64,000 bases of DNA, taken from NCBI GenBank assembly GCA_942491575.1, contig CALOBT010000031.1:1054001-1118000 (forward strand). Direction: 5' to 3'. The notes beneath the pieces were generated by a model. The model saw only the letters and a list, made by a program, of their open reading frames with translations. It was not told the origin of the DNA and made no database searches. Of this stretch, positions 34,082 through 43,239 are shown piece after piece (within the stretch, counting starts at the first letter, position 1; each line of letters opens with the position of its first letter). This DNA comes from CAZHNW01 sp942491575 (lineage in GTDB: Bacteria > Spirochaetota > UBA4802 > UBA5550). The position numbers and the translations under genes are program-made.

Positions 34082-35728
34082 TTGGACTCCCTTGAATTTG
34101 CCACCAGCCGGGACGGCAAGATAGATTTTTTCCAATACGGAGATGCTATAGGTTTTTTCGACAGCCTCAGCATGATTCTTCCTCCCAAATTTTACATCCT
34201 TTTTGAAATTGCCCGAACGATACTCACCCAGGATGTCGAGGAGGCAATGAATGCCGTTGAAGAACTGACTAAGGATGAAAAAATTTACGAACCTGACCGG
34301 GATGAGAGCATCCAGGTGAACCGTGTTGACCGTACCGCACCCCTCAGTGACAAAATGGAAATCGATACATTTCGAACCATCAATGACCTGAAGAAGGCCC
34401 TTCCCCGGGAACTGGCACTGGATGATGATATTTTTGATGCCAAGTTGTTTACGAAAACCCTCATGGTTCAGAGATTCTATGAATCCGAATCTGACAGCTT
34501 TAAACCTATTTCAACAACCCAGGATGAGCGCGGCAGGGATGCCAATAAATTCGAACAGAAATTTTATATTCTCTTTGATCGGTCCCGGTCCATGGAGCTG
34601 AATTACCGTGCCTTATATTCCAAGTGTCTTGTTGCTGAATTTTTAAGAAGAAAGCTTGAAGGGAAGGCAAAGCTGTATTACCGGGCATTCGATTCTGAAC
34701 TGGGTGAGCTTTATAAAATTGAGAAGCCTGAAGATTTTCCTGATTTGATTGAAAGTGTTCTCCTTACTACCACGGGGGGGAGCAGTACCAATCTGCAAAA
34801 CGCGGTTTTTCAGGCGATAAAGGATATTGAATACGATAAGGAAATGCTGAATTCGGAAATTCTCGTGGTGACTGACGGAGCCAGCAAAATCGATAAGTTC
34901 GAGATGAAAAAACGTCTCGGCAGCATTCGGCTGAATGTACTGAAGATCGGTGATGAACTTGCAGAAGCGGATTACTATGACATGAAGCAGAATCTTGATG
35001 CCGAGAATATTGATTTTGATCCAACTTCGGTCAATCTCAAAAAAATTCAGAAAGACCTGGGTTCCCCCAGGGAGGGCGAAAAGGATGCGGGGATTCCCCT
35101 TTCTACACAACGCGCATACCGTCTTGTCCTGGATCATTCTGACCGCGTATTCAGGGATTTAAAGGAAATTGCCTATAAGTATATTGAAATAGGAGACCTG
35201 CCCGGTGAGGGCCTTTTTGTACCTGATGATGAACAGGTGGAGAATATTTTAAACACCGTAAAAAATTTTGAGAAGATTGATTTTTCTGTAAAAAATCTGC
35301 AGGAAATGCAGAAGCTGTATAAACAGGTTTATTTTTTCTGCCAGTATCTCCAACAGCTGATTCAGAGTGACAGCCCGTATAAAGAAAAACTGGAAAATGC
35401 CCTTGAGTCTCTTACCCGTATAAAACAGAAGATGTTGAATGATCCGCATCTCCTGTTCAGTCTCAAACAGGTAAAGGAGCTGACGGATGATAAAAAACTG
35501 ATGAAACTGGCTAAGAAGGAAGCCCGAAAAATGCTGAAGGAAATGCAGCTCAGTGATAAGGAACTGAGCATAAAGGATATGAAAAAGAGCCAGATGCTTT
35601 TTACCATGGATGTCGGTGAAGGAAGTATGGGACAGTTTCTGCTGCTGATTTTTATCAAGCTGTACCAGGCTGTTAAAAAGGTGGTGACTTTTCCCTTTAG
35701 AAAAAACAGTGAAGGAGAGAAGCGTTAA
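34082..35728 (+). CDS. VWA-domain partner of the MoxR ATPase
   Basis: 548 residues starting at TTG behind a G-rich ribosome-binding site. The central von Willebrand A domain (about 155-310) has the MIDAS sequence FDRSRSM (DxSxS) and later TTTGGSSTNL and VVTDGASKID, so metal binding is intact. The N-terminal helical part (about 1-150) and a long helical C-terminal part (about 370-548) resemble MoxR-associated VWA proteins. It is cytoplasmic, except for a possible weak hydrophobic stretch near 520-535 (FLLLIFIKLYQAV). Confidence 0.88.
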   Translation: MDSLEFATSRDGKIDFFQYGDAIGFFDSLSMILPPKFYILFEIARTILTQDVEEAMNAVEELTKDEKIYEPDRDESIQVNRVDRTAPLSDKMEIDTFRTINDLKKALPRELALDDDIFDAKLFTKTLMVQRFYESESDSFKPISTTQDERGRDANKFEQKFYILFDRSRSMELNYRALYSKCLVAEFLRRKLEGKAKLYYRAFDSELGELYKIEKPEDFPDLIESVLLTTTGGSSTNLQNAVFQAIKDIEYDKEMLNSEILVVTDGASKIDKFEMKKRLGSIRLNVLKIGDELAEADYYDMKQNLDAENIDFDPTSVNLKKIQKDLGSPREGEKDAGIPLSTQRAYRLVLDHSDRVFRDLKEIAYKYIEIGDLPGEGLFVPDDEQVENILNTVKNFEKIDFSVKNLQEMQKLYKQVYFFCQYLQQLIQSDSPYKEKLENALESLTRIKQKMLNDPHLLFSLKQVKELTDDKKLMKLAKKEARKMLKEMQLSDKELSIKDMKKSQMLFTMDVGEGSMGQFLLLIFIKLYQAVKKVVTFPFRKNSEGEKR

Positions 35729-35746
35729 ACTTCCCCCCTTATCCCC

Positions 35747-36715
35747 TTAAATTTTCTCCTCCTGGTACCACTTTACGGTTTCTGTCAAAATTTCAATATT
35801 GTCCCTGGCGGGAGCCCAGCCGAGTATGCGTTTGCTTTCGCTGCTATCGAGAATTGAGCTCTGAAAAAGATAGAAAAGAAAATCCCTGGTAAAGTATGTC
35901 ATCTCTACCGGCCTAAATGCAAAGGAAAGAAACCACGCCTTTCCCGGGGAAATATTGGTTACAGGTGGATTGACGTTCCGGGCTTTTTTGACCGCCTCGA
36001 ATTCTTCCATGCGGGTTGGGACGTTATCCGAGCCAATATTGAATATTGAGCCCTGCGGCTGTGGGGTCTCATGGATCTTAAGAAAGGCATCAGCGGCATC
36101 TTCGGGATGCAGCAGCTGGATTCTGTTCCGGCCACCGAGTCCCATATAAATTCTGTTGGCATCATCCATGCCGAGGGCCATGTAGAGGGTCAGAAGTGCA
36201 ACGGGATCTTTAACTCCGGGGCCCATAATGAGGGATGGTCTGACAATGCTTATGTTCATGGAATTTCTCTTGATAAATTCCTGGCAGAAAAATTCTACCT
36301 TCAGTTTATCCTTTCCGTAGGCAGTGACCGGTTTTTTATTGGCACCTACAGGTATCGGCAGAATTTTGCTTTTTCCGAATACGGCATAACTGGAGAGATA
36401 ATGGAAGTTTTTAACACCCGCTTTCTGAGCTGCATAGATCAGATTTTTACTTCCCTGGATATTGATCTTTTTCATATAACGTCGGTTTTTTTTGCCTGTC
36501 CTGGTAATATCCATGAAGTGGAAAATGGTAACTACCCCGTCACAGGCATTGATGAGCTGGCGGGGTCCCAGAAGGTCCCCGGAGATAAACTCGACTCCTT
36601 CAGGCAGATCCCTGGGGCGGTAAAGATCGTAGCATCTTATTTTTTCTCCCTTCTCGACAAGTTTTTTCAGCATTGTTTTGCCAAGCAGGGTATTGCAGCC
36701 CGTTAGTAGAATCAT
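35747..36715 (-). CDS. NAD-dependent epimerase/3-beta-hydroxysteroid dehydrogenase-like SDR
   Basis: 322-residue extended short-chain dehydrogenase/reductase. The N-terminal nucleotide loop is TGCNTLLGKTM, in which the second Gly of the usual TGxxGxxG is replaced. Catalytic Tyr and Lys are in AYGKDKLKVEF with an upstream Ser in HYLSSYAVFG. Acidic Asp in RCYDLYR suggests NAD rather than NADP. Substrate is a sugar nucleotide, sterol-like or other hydroxy compound; not resolvable. It is convergent with the VWA gene, 18 bases apart. Confidence 0.87.
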   Translation of the reverse strand: MILLTGCNTLLGKTMLKKLVEKGEKIRCYDLYRPRDLPEGVEFISGDLLGPRQLINACDGVVTIFHFMDITRTGKKNRRYMKKINIQGSKNLIYAAQKAGVKNFHYLSSYAVFGKSKILPIPVGANKKPVTAYGKDKLKVEFFCQEFIKRNSMNISIVRPSLIMGPGVKDPVALLTLYMALGMDDANRIYMGLGGRNRIQLLHPEDAADAFLKIHETPQPQGSIFNIGSDNVPTRMEEFEAVKKARNVNPPVTNISPGKAWFLSFAFRPVEMTYFTRDFLFYLFQSSILDSSESKRILGWAPARDNIEILTETVKWYQEEKI

Positions 36716-36828
36716 TGTCAGCCTCCGCGTCTATATAAAGTGGGGTATGTTATGGCTACTTCTAAAAATCAGGAGTTTCATTAACAAAAAAATTAAAACT
36801 AATGATTTTATCAGGTATTGCAGCCAAA

Positions 36829-37046
36829 AGAACACGATGTTCTGCATGTCGAAATCGACACGGATGCCAGGATTTCGACCAAGGGAACGTCCAAAATATA
36901 ATTTATTTATGTTCCCTTGTATTGATAAGCAGGCTTATCATTTCGTCAAGCATATTTGCGTTATACGGAGTTTTGCCGGTGAAAATCTAAAAAATTTACA
37001 ACTGGGCATAAAAAATATTATGCCACTTAGGCATAACAATCCGGCA
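36829..37046. repeat. Cluster of back-to-back inverted repeats
   Basis: The 337-base gap between two minus-strand genes holds no convincing gene but many perfect inverted repeats. These are 36829-36843 (6-bp arms), 36848-36879 (9-bp arms GTCGAAATC/GATTTCGAC), 36880-36919 (9-bp arms CAAGGGAAC/GTTCCCTTG), 36923-36940 (8-bp arms around AG) and 37005-37024 (7-bp arms GGCATAA/TTATGCC). A third GGCATAA copy is at 37030. TGCCGG at 36974 can pair with CCGGCA at 37041. It could be a structured RNA, a multi-hairpin leader of the SDR gene, or a decayed mobile or recombination element. None shows a terminator T-run. Confidence 0.6.
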
Positions 37047-37052
37047 GATGAA

Positions 37053-37994
37053 TTATCTGTTATTAAACCAGGGGGGGGCAGGCATTCTCGTTATGGAGGA
37101 GGGAAGTATCACTCCCTGAACCTGCTGCAGTTCAGGGCTCTGTTTGATGACCCGGTAATAATCTGTTTTTCGTCTGTCATCAAGGGACAATAAAATTTCC
37201 CCCGGAGTTATTTTTATCTCTGTATCAGAAATTTTTTCTTTTTTGTCCGCTTTTGTTTTCTTTTCGACATTTTTTGTTTCAATTAGAACCGGGTAGTGGC
37301 GACCGCCATTTATTTCAATCAATAGATCTTCTCCTGGAGAAGATGGGTAGCGTGCCGCGGTCTCTTCTGAGGGGGGTTCCATTTCGAGTTCTATTCCCGC
37401 AAGGAAGTATCGTCCATGCTGGAGTTTTACCGTAACGGATCTGGAGGTGATTATCCGAAAGGGGATTGCTTTGTCTCCGGTATCGAAAAGGATAACGCTT
37501 CCCGGGGAGGGAGCTGTTTTGGAATAAACCGATGCAGTCAGGAGCAGGTCCCCTTTGCGGAATGCGGGAGATATTTCATCGGATTCGACGCGGTATATGG
37601 AAAAAACAAACAGGGTCACCGTCACGGCTGCTGCAGTTATTGCAGAATTGATTATTATGTAAAGAAACAGAAGAGGCAGTGACGCCATTTTTTTCTCTGT
37701 AATCCCCTTTTTTTGCCTTGTCAGCATAAGACTCTGAAAGGGGGAATATATAGTGATGAACGCCGCAGCAAAAATAGCCACCATGAAGGGGTAAAGCAGA
37801 ATACTATCCGGATCAGCAGTGAGTATTGCGGGAAAAGAAAGAAAGGGGAGTCCCCGCAGCAGCATGAGAACGCTCCCGGCAGATTTTTTGCCGTATCTGA
37901 ATTCACCCGCACCGGTCCAGACCAGGGAAAGGAGAAAAGCCGCTGCGGGTTTTCCCCTGCGAGTTTTTTCTGTGCTGATAAATTGGCTTTTCAT
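37053..37994 (-). CDS. Membrane protein with degenerate signal-peptidase-I-like domain
   Basis: 313 residues. Helices near 18-30, 40-58, 66-88 and 105-132, then an extracytoplasmic beta-rich domain (about 135-310). After the last helix, YRVESDEISPAFRKGDLLLT matches the start of the S26 signal peptidase fold (SMxPTLxxGD), but the catalytic Ser-Met pair reads Glu140-Ile141. Later GSVILFDTGDKAIPFRIIT parallels the box that normally carries the catalytic Lys, which I do not see in place. It is probably a non-catalytic relative. It is followed upstream, 2 bases away, by the metallo-beta-lactamase gene in the same operon. Confidence 0.7.
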   Translation of the reverse strand: MKSQFISTEKTRRGKPAAAFLLSLVWTGAGEFRYGKKSAGSVLMLLRGLPFLSFPAILTADPDSILLYPFMVAIFAAAFITIYSPFQSLMLTRQKKGITEKKMASLPLLFLYIIINSAITAAAVTVTLFVFSIYRVESDEISPAFRKGDLLLTASVYSKTAPSPGSVILFDTGDKAIPFRIITSRSVTVKLQHGRYFLAGIELEMEPPSEETAARYPSSPGEDLLIEINGGRHYPVLIETKNVEKKTKADKKEKISDTEIKITPGEILLSLDDRRKTDYYRVIKQSPELQQVQGVILPSSITRMPAPPWFNNR

Positions 37995-37996
37995 AT

Positions 37997-38656
37997 CTAC
38001 AGGTACGACTCGATAAAATCCCTTACTTCCTCTCTGCCGTAATATACTCCGAAATGACCCTCGCAGAGAATGTCCGCATTAAGTGTCAGGAGGAAATTAA
38101 GTGATTCGTTATACTCCTTCCGGTTGGACAGGAGGGTGTCATTCAGCGGCCCATGAACGTCCTGTCCGAAGAGGACCAGTTTATTGTCTGAATTTACCGT
38201 TAATACGGATGATCCCGGGGAATGACCGGGGGTGTGGTAAAAAGCAACGGATAAACTTCCTACCTGAAAAGTCTTTTCTTTGCCGGTCACCCTGATGTCA
38301 ATTTTCAGCGGCTTCATAAAAGAACCGTACCACGATGCGGCGGTCACGTCATTGTTGCCGCTTTCTAGGTAATCCGCATCAAGGGTATGCGTAATTATGG
38401 AACATCCTGTTTTCTGCCTCATAGCCTCGGCCCCGCCGGTATGGTCAAAGTGGCAATGGGTCAAAAAGAGATACTTGATTGATTCCGGTGGTATCCCTGC
38501 GGATTCGATGTTGGTCAGAATGCGATCAGTGGCACTGCCGGTACCGGCATCAATCAGGGCTGCCTCAGAGCCGCTGTTGATGAGGTAGACTGCCGCATCG
38601 GATGAATGGGAGAGGCCTGATCCCCCGACTTGAAAAATTTCTGATGTTATGCCCAT
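37997..38656 (-). CDS. Metallo-beta-lactamase-fold hydrolase
   Basis: 219 residues, glyoxalase-II-like. The metal-binding HxHxDH motif is THCHFDHTGG (about 66-75), with later ligands His in YHTPGHSPGS, Asp of LFGQDVHG and His of CEGHFGV. No signal peptide, so cytoplasmic. Substrate unknown; thioesters, lactones and phosphodiesters are typical. First gene of a two-gene minus-strand unit with the S26-like protein. Confidence 0.9.
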   Translation of the reverse strand: MGITSEIFQVGGSGLSHSSDAAVYLINSGSEAALIDAGTGSATDRILTNIESAGIPPESIKYLFLTHCHFDHTGGAEAMRQKTGCSIITHTLDADYLESGNNDVTAASWYGSFMKPLKIDIRVTGKEKTFQVGSLSVAFYHTPGHSPGSSVLTVNSDNKLVLFGQDVHGPLNDTLLSNRKEYNESLNFLLTLNADILCEGHFGVYYGREEVRDFIESYL

Positions 38657-38807
38657 AATTTTCTCCTCAGGTTCATGAAGTTTTCAGAGGGACGTGAAAT
38701 TGTCAATTAATATTGGTTGACGTGGGATATAAAGTGTACCATTCTTGAAGTCTCTTCCGGGAAAACCCCGGGGATATCTTTTGAATGAGATGGGAGAGGA
38801 AGGTTTA

Positions 38808-40796
38808 ATGAGACATATCACAGGTGGTCCCGGCAGAATCTCCTTGATGCTGATTCTTCTTCTGTTGCTAATCCACGGCAGCGGCAGTGGGAAGTCCGCC
38901 CTGCAGTATTCCGCGGAGGGTGACCGGTTTTTACAGCAGGGAAATTATCGTAAGGCGGTATTCAGTTACCGGAATGCCCTTCAGAAAAACCAGTCTCATC
39001 TTCAGGCACTTCTCGGTATTGGCGGGGCCTACTACCGCCTGGGAGCACCAGAATCGGCCCTCAGTGCCTATGAAAGGGCCCTTAAGGTGAATGAGAAGTC
39101 CACAAAGGCCCTTACCGGTATCGGTTTCATAATGATTGAGATGGGGAACAACCGGCGTGCCATTGATTATTTTAACCGCGCCCTGAAAATTTCCCGGGAG
39201 TCCCCCCAAGCCCATTACGGCATCGCATATCTCTATTATACCATGGGCAAAATGATATGGTCACGACGCAGGGTGGAAAAGATACTCGATATGAATCCCC
39301 TTCATTTCGAGACGCTGCTCCTCATGGCGGATATCCAGAGCCGCGATAAGGAGTTGAAGGAAGCAAAAAAATATGCATGGAAGGCAATAGATTCTGAGCC
39401 GGAAAGGACAGATGGCTACCTGCGCCTGGCGGCGATAATGTTTCGGGATTACACCCTCAGCGGCAATAAGGATTCACTCGATGAGGCACAGAAGGCAATT
39501 GATGATGCCCTGGTAATCAACATAAATTCTCCCGATGCCAATAAACTGAAGGGACTCATGAACTGGCACGAGGGGAAATACGGGGATGCCGCTATGTTTC
39601 TGCAGAAATCACTTGAACAGAAAAATACCGTTCCACTTCTCTACTCCCTCGCCATAACACAGGATGCCCTCAGCAGCAGTACCGCGGCACTTGATAACTT
39701 TCTTAAGGCCCTGAAACTGAATCCCGGAGATGGTATTCTCCGCAGCCGTCTCGAACAGTTTATGGTGCTTCGGGATGTTAAGGTCGGTCATCCCGCGCGG
39801 GCCATGTTCTTCAGGGAGAATTTAGATACGGGGAAGCGACGGATGAAACAGCACCTTCCTGACGAATCTGTTCTCTATCTGCGGCGAACCCTTCTGCTCA
39901 ATCCGATGAGCCGCGAGGCGCGGGAACTTCTAATGGGATATTATGAAGCCCTCGGATACAACCGTTTTTTTATAAATGAATTGAAGGAACTCCAGCGGCT
40001 CTATCCCGGGGTCAATACCCGGGACAGGCTTTCTGCTGCGGTGTATCGCCGTCGGGACCGAATGTATCACCGTGAAGGTTTTTCCGGTGAAGAGCTTCCG
40101 CGTGATGTTCCCCGGATACTTGTACTCGATTTTCAATCTGAAGAGGGAGTTAGCCGGCATCCTGATATCGGGTCTGTTCTTGCCTTTGATCTGACATGGG
40201 CACTTGCTCAATTCGGACGTCAGGACCCCGCGCCGGTCCGTATTCGTCAGAAGGCGGCGGGGCTTAAGATGACTGCGTCAAATTTTGCCGGAACCATGGA
40301 CCGTCTTGAAGAGATGAAGAAAAACAAATCCATTGATGACTTCGATTTCCTGGTGTATGGAACCTGCAGCGAGCAGGGAGATGCCGTTGCGCTGAATATT
40401 AAACTCCTGGATTTCAGAACCGGGGTTATTGTCGGTGAGTTCACCATGAAGGAGAATGGAAAACTTGCCCTTCCGCGGCTTTCACTCAGGACGGCGCGTC
40501 GTATTTTTAACATGGTGCCGTTCCACGGGAGGGTTCTCAAATTGAAGGATGAATCAATAGTGGTCAACCTGGGACTGTTTGACGGATTAAAAATAAATGA
40601 TAAACTTATTATCAATAAGATAAATCGGGGCAGCCGCAGGTACCAGGTTATCCGCCGTCTGATCTTTACCGTGTCTGAAATTGATACCCTTGTGGCAGAG
40701 GCGATTCCCCTGCGAAAGGAAGAGCTGCAGCTGGTGAGTTCCCGCGACAAGGTAGAGGTTCTGAAGAAGCGGAGGGCCCGCCGCATTGAAGAGTAA
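38808..40796 (+). CDS. Exported TPR protein with a CsgG/FlgT-like C-terminal region
   Basis: 662 residues with a signal peptide (RISLMLILLLLLIHGSGSG). About eight tetratricopeptide repeats cover residues 30-400, including regular units such as ALLGIGGAYYRLGAPESALS. The C-terminal part (about 440-560) begins RILVLDFQSEEG, the pattern of periplasmic CsgG/TolB-N-like domains, and a last region (about 580-640) looks like a small beta domain (GLFDGLKINDKL, FlgT-C-like). It may help organise envelope complexes. The start at 38808 with AGAGGAAGG is chosen over upstream ATG codons at 38745 and 38790. Confidence 0.82.
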   Translation: MRHITGGPGRISLMLILLLLLIHGSGSGKSALQYSAEGDRFLQQGNYRKAVFSYRNALQKNQSHLQALLGIGGAYYRLGAPESALSAYERALKVNEKSTKALTGIGFIMIEMGNNRRAIDYFNRALKISRESPQAHYGIAYLYYTMGKMIWSRRRVEKILDMNPLHFETLLLMADIQSRDKELKEAKKYAWKAIDSEPERTDGYLRLAAIMFRDYTLSGNKDSLDEAQKAIDDALVININSPDANKLKGLMNWHEGKYGDAAMFLQKSLEQKNTVPLLYSLAITQDALSSSTAALDNFLKALKLNPGDGILRSRLEQFMVLRDVKVGHPARAMFFRENLDTGKRRMKQHLPDESVLYLRRTLLLNPMSREARELLMGYYEALGYNRFFINELKELQRLYPGVNTRDRLSAAVYRRRDRMYHREGFSGEELPRDVPRILVLDFQSEEGVSRHPDIGSVLAFDLTWALAQFGRQDPAPVRIRQKAAGLKMTASNFAGTMDRLEEMKKNKSIDDFDFLVYGTCSEQGDAVALNIKLLDFRTGVIVGEFTMKENGKLALPRLSLRTARRIFNMVPFHGRVLKLKDESIVVNLGLFDGLKINDKLIINKINRGSRRYQVIRRLIFTVSEIDTLVAEAIPLRKEELQLVSSRDKVEVLKKRRARRIEE

Positions 40797-41160
40797 GGAT
40801 GACAATGGGGGAAGTTTTTACTGGATTTATATGCTTGAATGTTCAAACGGGGCCTACTACACGGGGATAACCGTAGATCTTCAGCGGCGCTACCTTCAAC
40901 ATGCTACAGGCAGGGGAGGGGCGCGTTTCACCCGTGCCTTCAAACCTGTCTGCATCGCACAGTGCTGGAAGATTTCAGGTTCCAGGGGAGAGGCACAGCG
41001 CCTGGAGTATGCCCTGAAGTCACTTGAGCGAAACCAGAAAGAACAGCTGGTCTCCGAACCAAAGCTGCTGAAGAAATTATTGAAGGAAATCCCCGAGGCA
41101 AAGAAGCTTAAAGTGACTCCCATACCGGAGATGGTAGAGTGCATTTCAGATATTAAATAA
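40786..41160 (+). CDS. GIY-YIG nuclease-superfamily protein (UPF0213/YhbQ type)
   Basis: 124 residues. The GIY-YIG core is YWIYMLECSNGAYYTGITVDL, followed by the catalytic Arg region LQRRYLQH and the Glu of RLEYALKSLER. Family members are small single-domain proteins of uncertain role in DNA repair. The TTG start overlaps the TPR gene by 11 bases, and the 3' end overlaps the convergent zinc-ribbon gene by 15 bases. Confidence 0.88.
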   Translation: MKSKDDNGGSFYWIYMLECSNGAYYTGITVDLQRRYLQHATGRGGARFTRAFKPVCIAQCWKISGSRGEAQRLEYALKSLERNQKEQLVSEPKLLKKLLKEIPEAKKLKVTPIPEMVECISDIK

Positions 41161-41451
41161 ACTCTCCGCTGTATTTTTGCCCGTTACCCGCAGGTAGTCG
41201 TCGTAATCGACAAAGGTCAAATCCGGGAGCTTTTTCCGGGTGCGCATAACGATTTCGTGTCTTCCCCCCTTTGCATCTTTTGAGGTTACATATTTGAATT
41301 CCCTCTCACAGGCGGGGCAGTTTTTCAGGTCCTTCAGCTCGATGCCGATCTTTTTACAGCTCGGGCAGTGTCCGTATTTGTCGTCAACCATGACGATATG
41401 ATCTTTGATTTCATTGATATCAATTTCTGTCCAGACGCGAAGATAGTCCAT
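41146..41451 (-). CDS. Small zinc-ribbon protein
   Basis: 101 residues. Two CxxC knuckles, CPSC and CPAC, 16 residues apart, form a probable zinc ribbon (about residues 29-51). The rest is a short mixed fold with no recognised motif (ends YDDYLRVTGKNTAES). Its 3' end overlaps that of the GIY-YIG gene. Function unknown; a nucleic-acid or protein-binding adaptor is plausible. Confidence 0.7.
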   Translation of the reverse strand: MDYLRVWTEIDINEIKDHIVMVDDKYGHCPSCKKIGIELKDLKNCPACEREFKYVTSKDAKGGRHEIVMRTRKKLPDLTFVDYDDYLRVTGKNTAESLFNI

Positions 41452-41610
41452 AAGTTCCTCTCATCTTTTTAGTTTGCTGGTATATGTCTACAAAAGTGTG
41501 ATTGAAATTGCAATGAATTTTTATTTATTGACCGTGTACTTGTACCCGACCGATTCATTTTTGCATGGTGAATAAATATTCAAAACACAATGCATATGGC
41601 GTCCCGGGGC

Positions 41611-42651
41611 TTATTTGTATAATATTTTTCCGTCTTTTAGCGAAAAGGTTTTTTCAGTCTCATGGGGGTTGCGCTGATAATAATCCTCAATGCAGGAAAT
41701 CATATCATCAATTGTTTCTGCCTTGTGAATCTGTGCGAAAAGACTGTGTCCAAATGTGGCATTTTTTGCATAGTAGGAGGAAAAACGGCGACCCCTGCTC
41801 TTGTGCAGTTCCCGGGGAAGTATTTCTTCGATATCTTTCAGTACCGAAACAAAAATTTCTTTTACGGGAACAGTCAGGATCTCCTCCCTGTTGCTGTGAA
41901 GACTGTTGCAGAGTCTGAATATCCAGGGAGATTTGACTGCTTCGCGGCCGATCATCACGCCGCTGCATGTTTTTTGTTGTATATATTTTACTGCCTCTTC
42001 CGGCGAGGTGATATCCCCGTTTCCTACTATTGGTATGGAAACTGATTTCTGGAGCTCTGTCACAAGTTTCCAGTCTGCCAGTCTCTTAAATGAGAGCATG
42101 GCAAAGCGTGGATGAAGAGTGATAAAGTCAATGCCTTCCTCTTCCATCATCTTTCCGTATTTTATAATAAGGTCAGGGTCGTGTTCCGTGAATCCACTGC
42201 GCATTTTAACAGACAGGAACCCCGGTGTTGATCTGCGGCATTTTCGTACTATTTCACGGGTCAGGTCAAAGTTTTGCAGGAGGCGTGATCCCCATCCCCT
42301 CAGACGGATATCCGGGGCGCTGCATCCCATGTTAATGTCAATACCGCTGCACCCGCGTTCAGAAAGGCATGCCGCGGCTTCAGCCATGATCCCTGGATCA
42401 TTTCCAAGAATCTGGTATATAAAAGGGGCCCCGGATTCGTCAGGGGCAAGACGCGATTCACTGAAACGTCCTCCCTTGATCATTGCGGCAGCACTGAGCA
42501 TTTCAGAGAAGATTATGACTTCCCGGGAATAGGATGTGATGGCACGACGGAGGGCAGGTGTTGTCAACTCCGCCATTGGTGCCAGCAGGAATGGGTATGG
42601 AATTCCTTTTTTCATATGACCATCAGTTGAAGGTGCTTTTGCGGTTGTCAA
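41611..42651 (-). CDS. dus: tRNA-dihydrouridine synthase
   Basis: FMN-dependent enzyme that reduces uridines in the tRNA D-loop. 346 residues. TIM-barrel N-part: FLLAPMAELTTPALRR (FMN site), DINMGCSAPDIRLRGWGS (catalytic Cys in GCSAP), LSVKMRSGF, TLHPR, VGNGDI and GVMIGREAVKSPWIF; helical C-part from about 265. The usual GCPxP and GR.R variants are altered, so the DusA/B/C subclass is unclear. A TTG start at 42651 with AGGAAAA is used; the ATG at 42615 is an alternative. Confidence 0.92.
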   Translation of the reverse strand: MTTAKAPSTDGHMKKGIPYPFLLAPMAELTTPALRRAITSYSREVIIFSEMLSAAAMIKGGRFSESRLAPDESGAPFIYQILGNDPGIMAEAAACLSERGCSGIDINMGCSAPDIRLRGWGSRLLQNFDLTREIVRKCRRSTPGFLSVKMRSGFTEHDPDLIIKYGKMMEEEGIDFITLHPRFAMLSFKRLADWKLVTELQKSVSIPIVGNGDITSPEEAVKYIQQKTCSGVMIGREAVKSPWIFRLCNSLHSNREEILTVPVKEIFVSVLKDIEEILPRELHKSRGRRFSSYYAKNATFGHSLFAQIHKAETIDDMISCIEDYYQRNPHETEKTFSLKDGKILYK

Positions 42652-42691
42652 TAGTATTTTTTCCTGTTAAGATATACTTATTGGGGCGGGT

Positions 42692-43123
42692 ATGGCAAAA
42701 ACAAAACATTTAGAAAAGATATGGATTCTTCTCGTAGAGGATGATCCTTCCGTACAGGCATATTTCAAGCAGATACTCCCCGGGGAAAGTTATTTTCTCC
42801 ATGTCGTTGATAACGGTAAAACGGCAATGGAATGTATCGAAGGCATTGAGTTTGATATCATTATCCTTGATTTTAATCTTAAGGGTGATTTGAACGGCTT
42901 TGATATATTAAAGAAATGCAGAAGGCTTACATCCGCACGGATTTATTCGAATACCGGCAGTCCGGAACATTCTGCGAAGATGTCCCTCCTGGGAGCCGAC
43001 CAGGCTCTCTATAAGAACTCCTATTTAATCCATAAGGCGCTTGGTCTTGAAATGGATGAAAATTTCGTTAAGCGAAAGGGGCACGTTGAACAGGCCCTGG
43101 ATGAAATGAAAAACCAGGAGTAA
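42692..43123 (+). CDS. Single-domain response regulator
   Basis: 143 residues. Receiver domain with acidic residues ED-D near 16-18, phospho-acceptor Asp60 (IIILDFNLKGDLNG) and the Lys of ALYKNSY. The usual Thr/Ser after beta-4 reads YSNTGSP, which is acceptable. A helical tail (about 120-143) has no output domain. No kinase is adjacent; the His-less and hybrid kinases of the window are possible partners. Confidence 0.85.
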   Translation: MAKTKHLEKIWILLVEDDPSVQAYFKQILPGESYFLHVVDNGKTAMECIEGIEFDIIILDFNLKGDLNGFDILKKCRRLTSARIYSNTGSPEHSAKMSLLGADQALYKNSYLIHKALGLEMDENFVKRKGHVEQALDEMKNQE

Positions 43124-43239
43124 GCATTGAAGGCGCGCTGTATAAATGCTTGACGTGTAACTTATTATGGAAGAAAAATAGTCGATATTTGAAATTGAGC
43201 AAGTATCTGGTGTAATTATTATAAAATCTGGAGAATGTT

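Noticed and set aside
36940..37046. Possible integron attC site
   Set aside because: Searched for RYYYAAC and GTTRRRY boxes in the right order; near-matches such as GCATAAC and GTTATAC break the consensus, and no integrase is in the window.
36678..37193. Plus-strand open frame of 171 codons across the SDR start and the palindromic gap
   Set aside because: No ribosome-binding site, no recognisable domain, and it runs antisense over the ends of two supported minus-strand genes; the region is better explained by inverted repeats.
41565..41918. Plus-strand frame opposite the tRNA-dihydrouridine synthase gene
   Set aside because: Antisense to conserved coding sequence, no domain or ribosome-binding site.
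43122..43151. AAGCATT/AATGCTT inverted repeat after the response regulator as terminator
   Set aside because: 16-base loop and no T-run; too weak to call.
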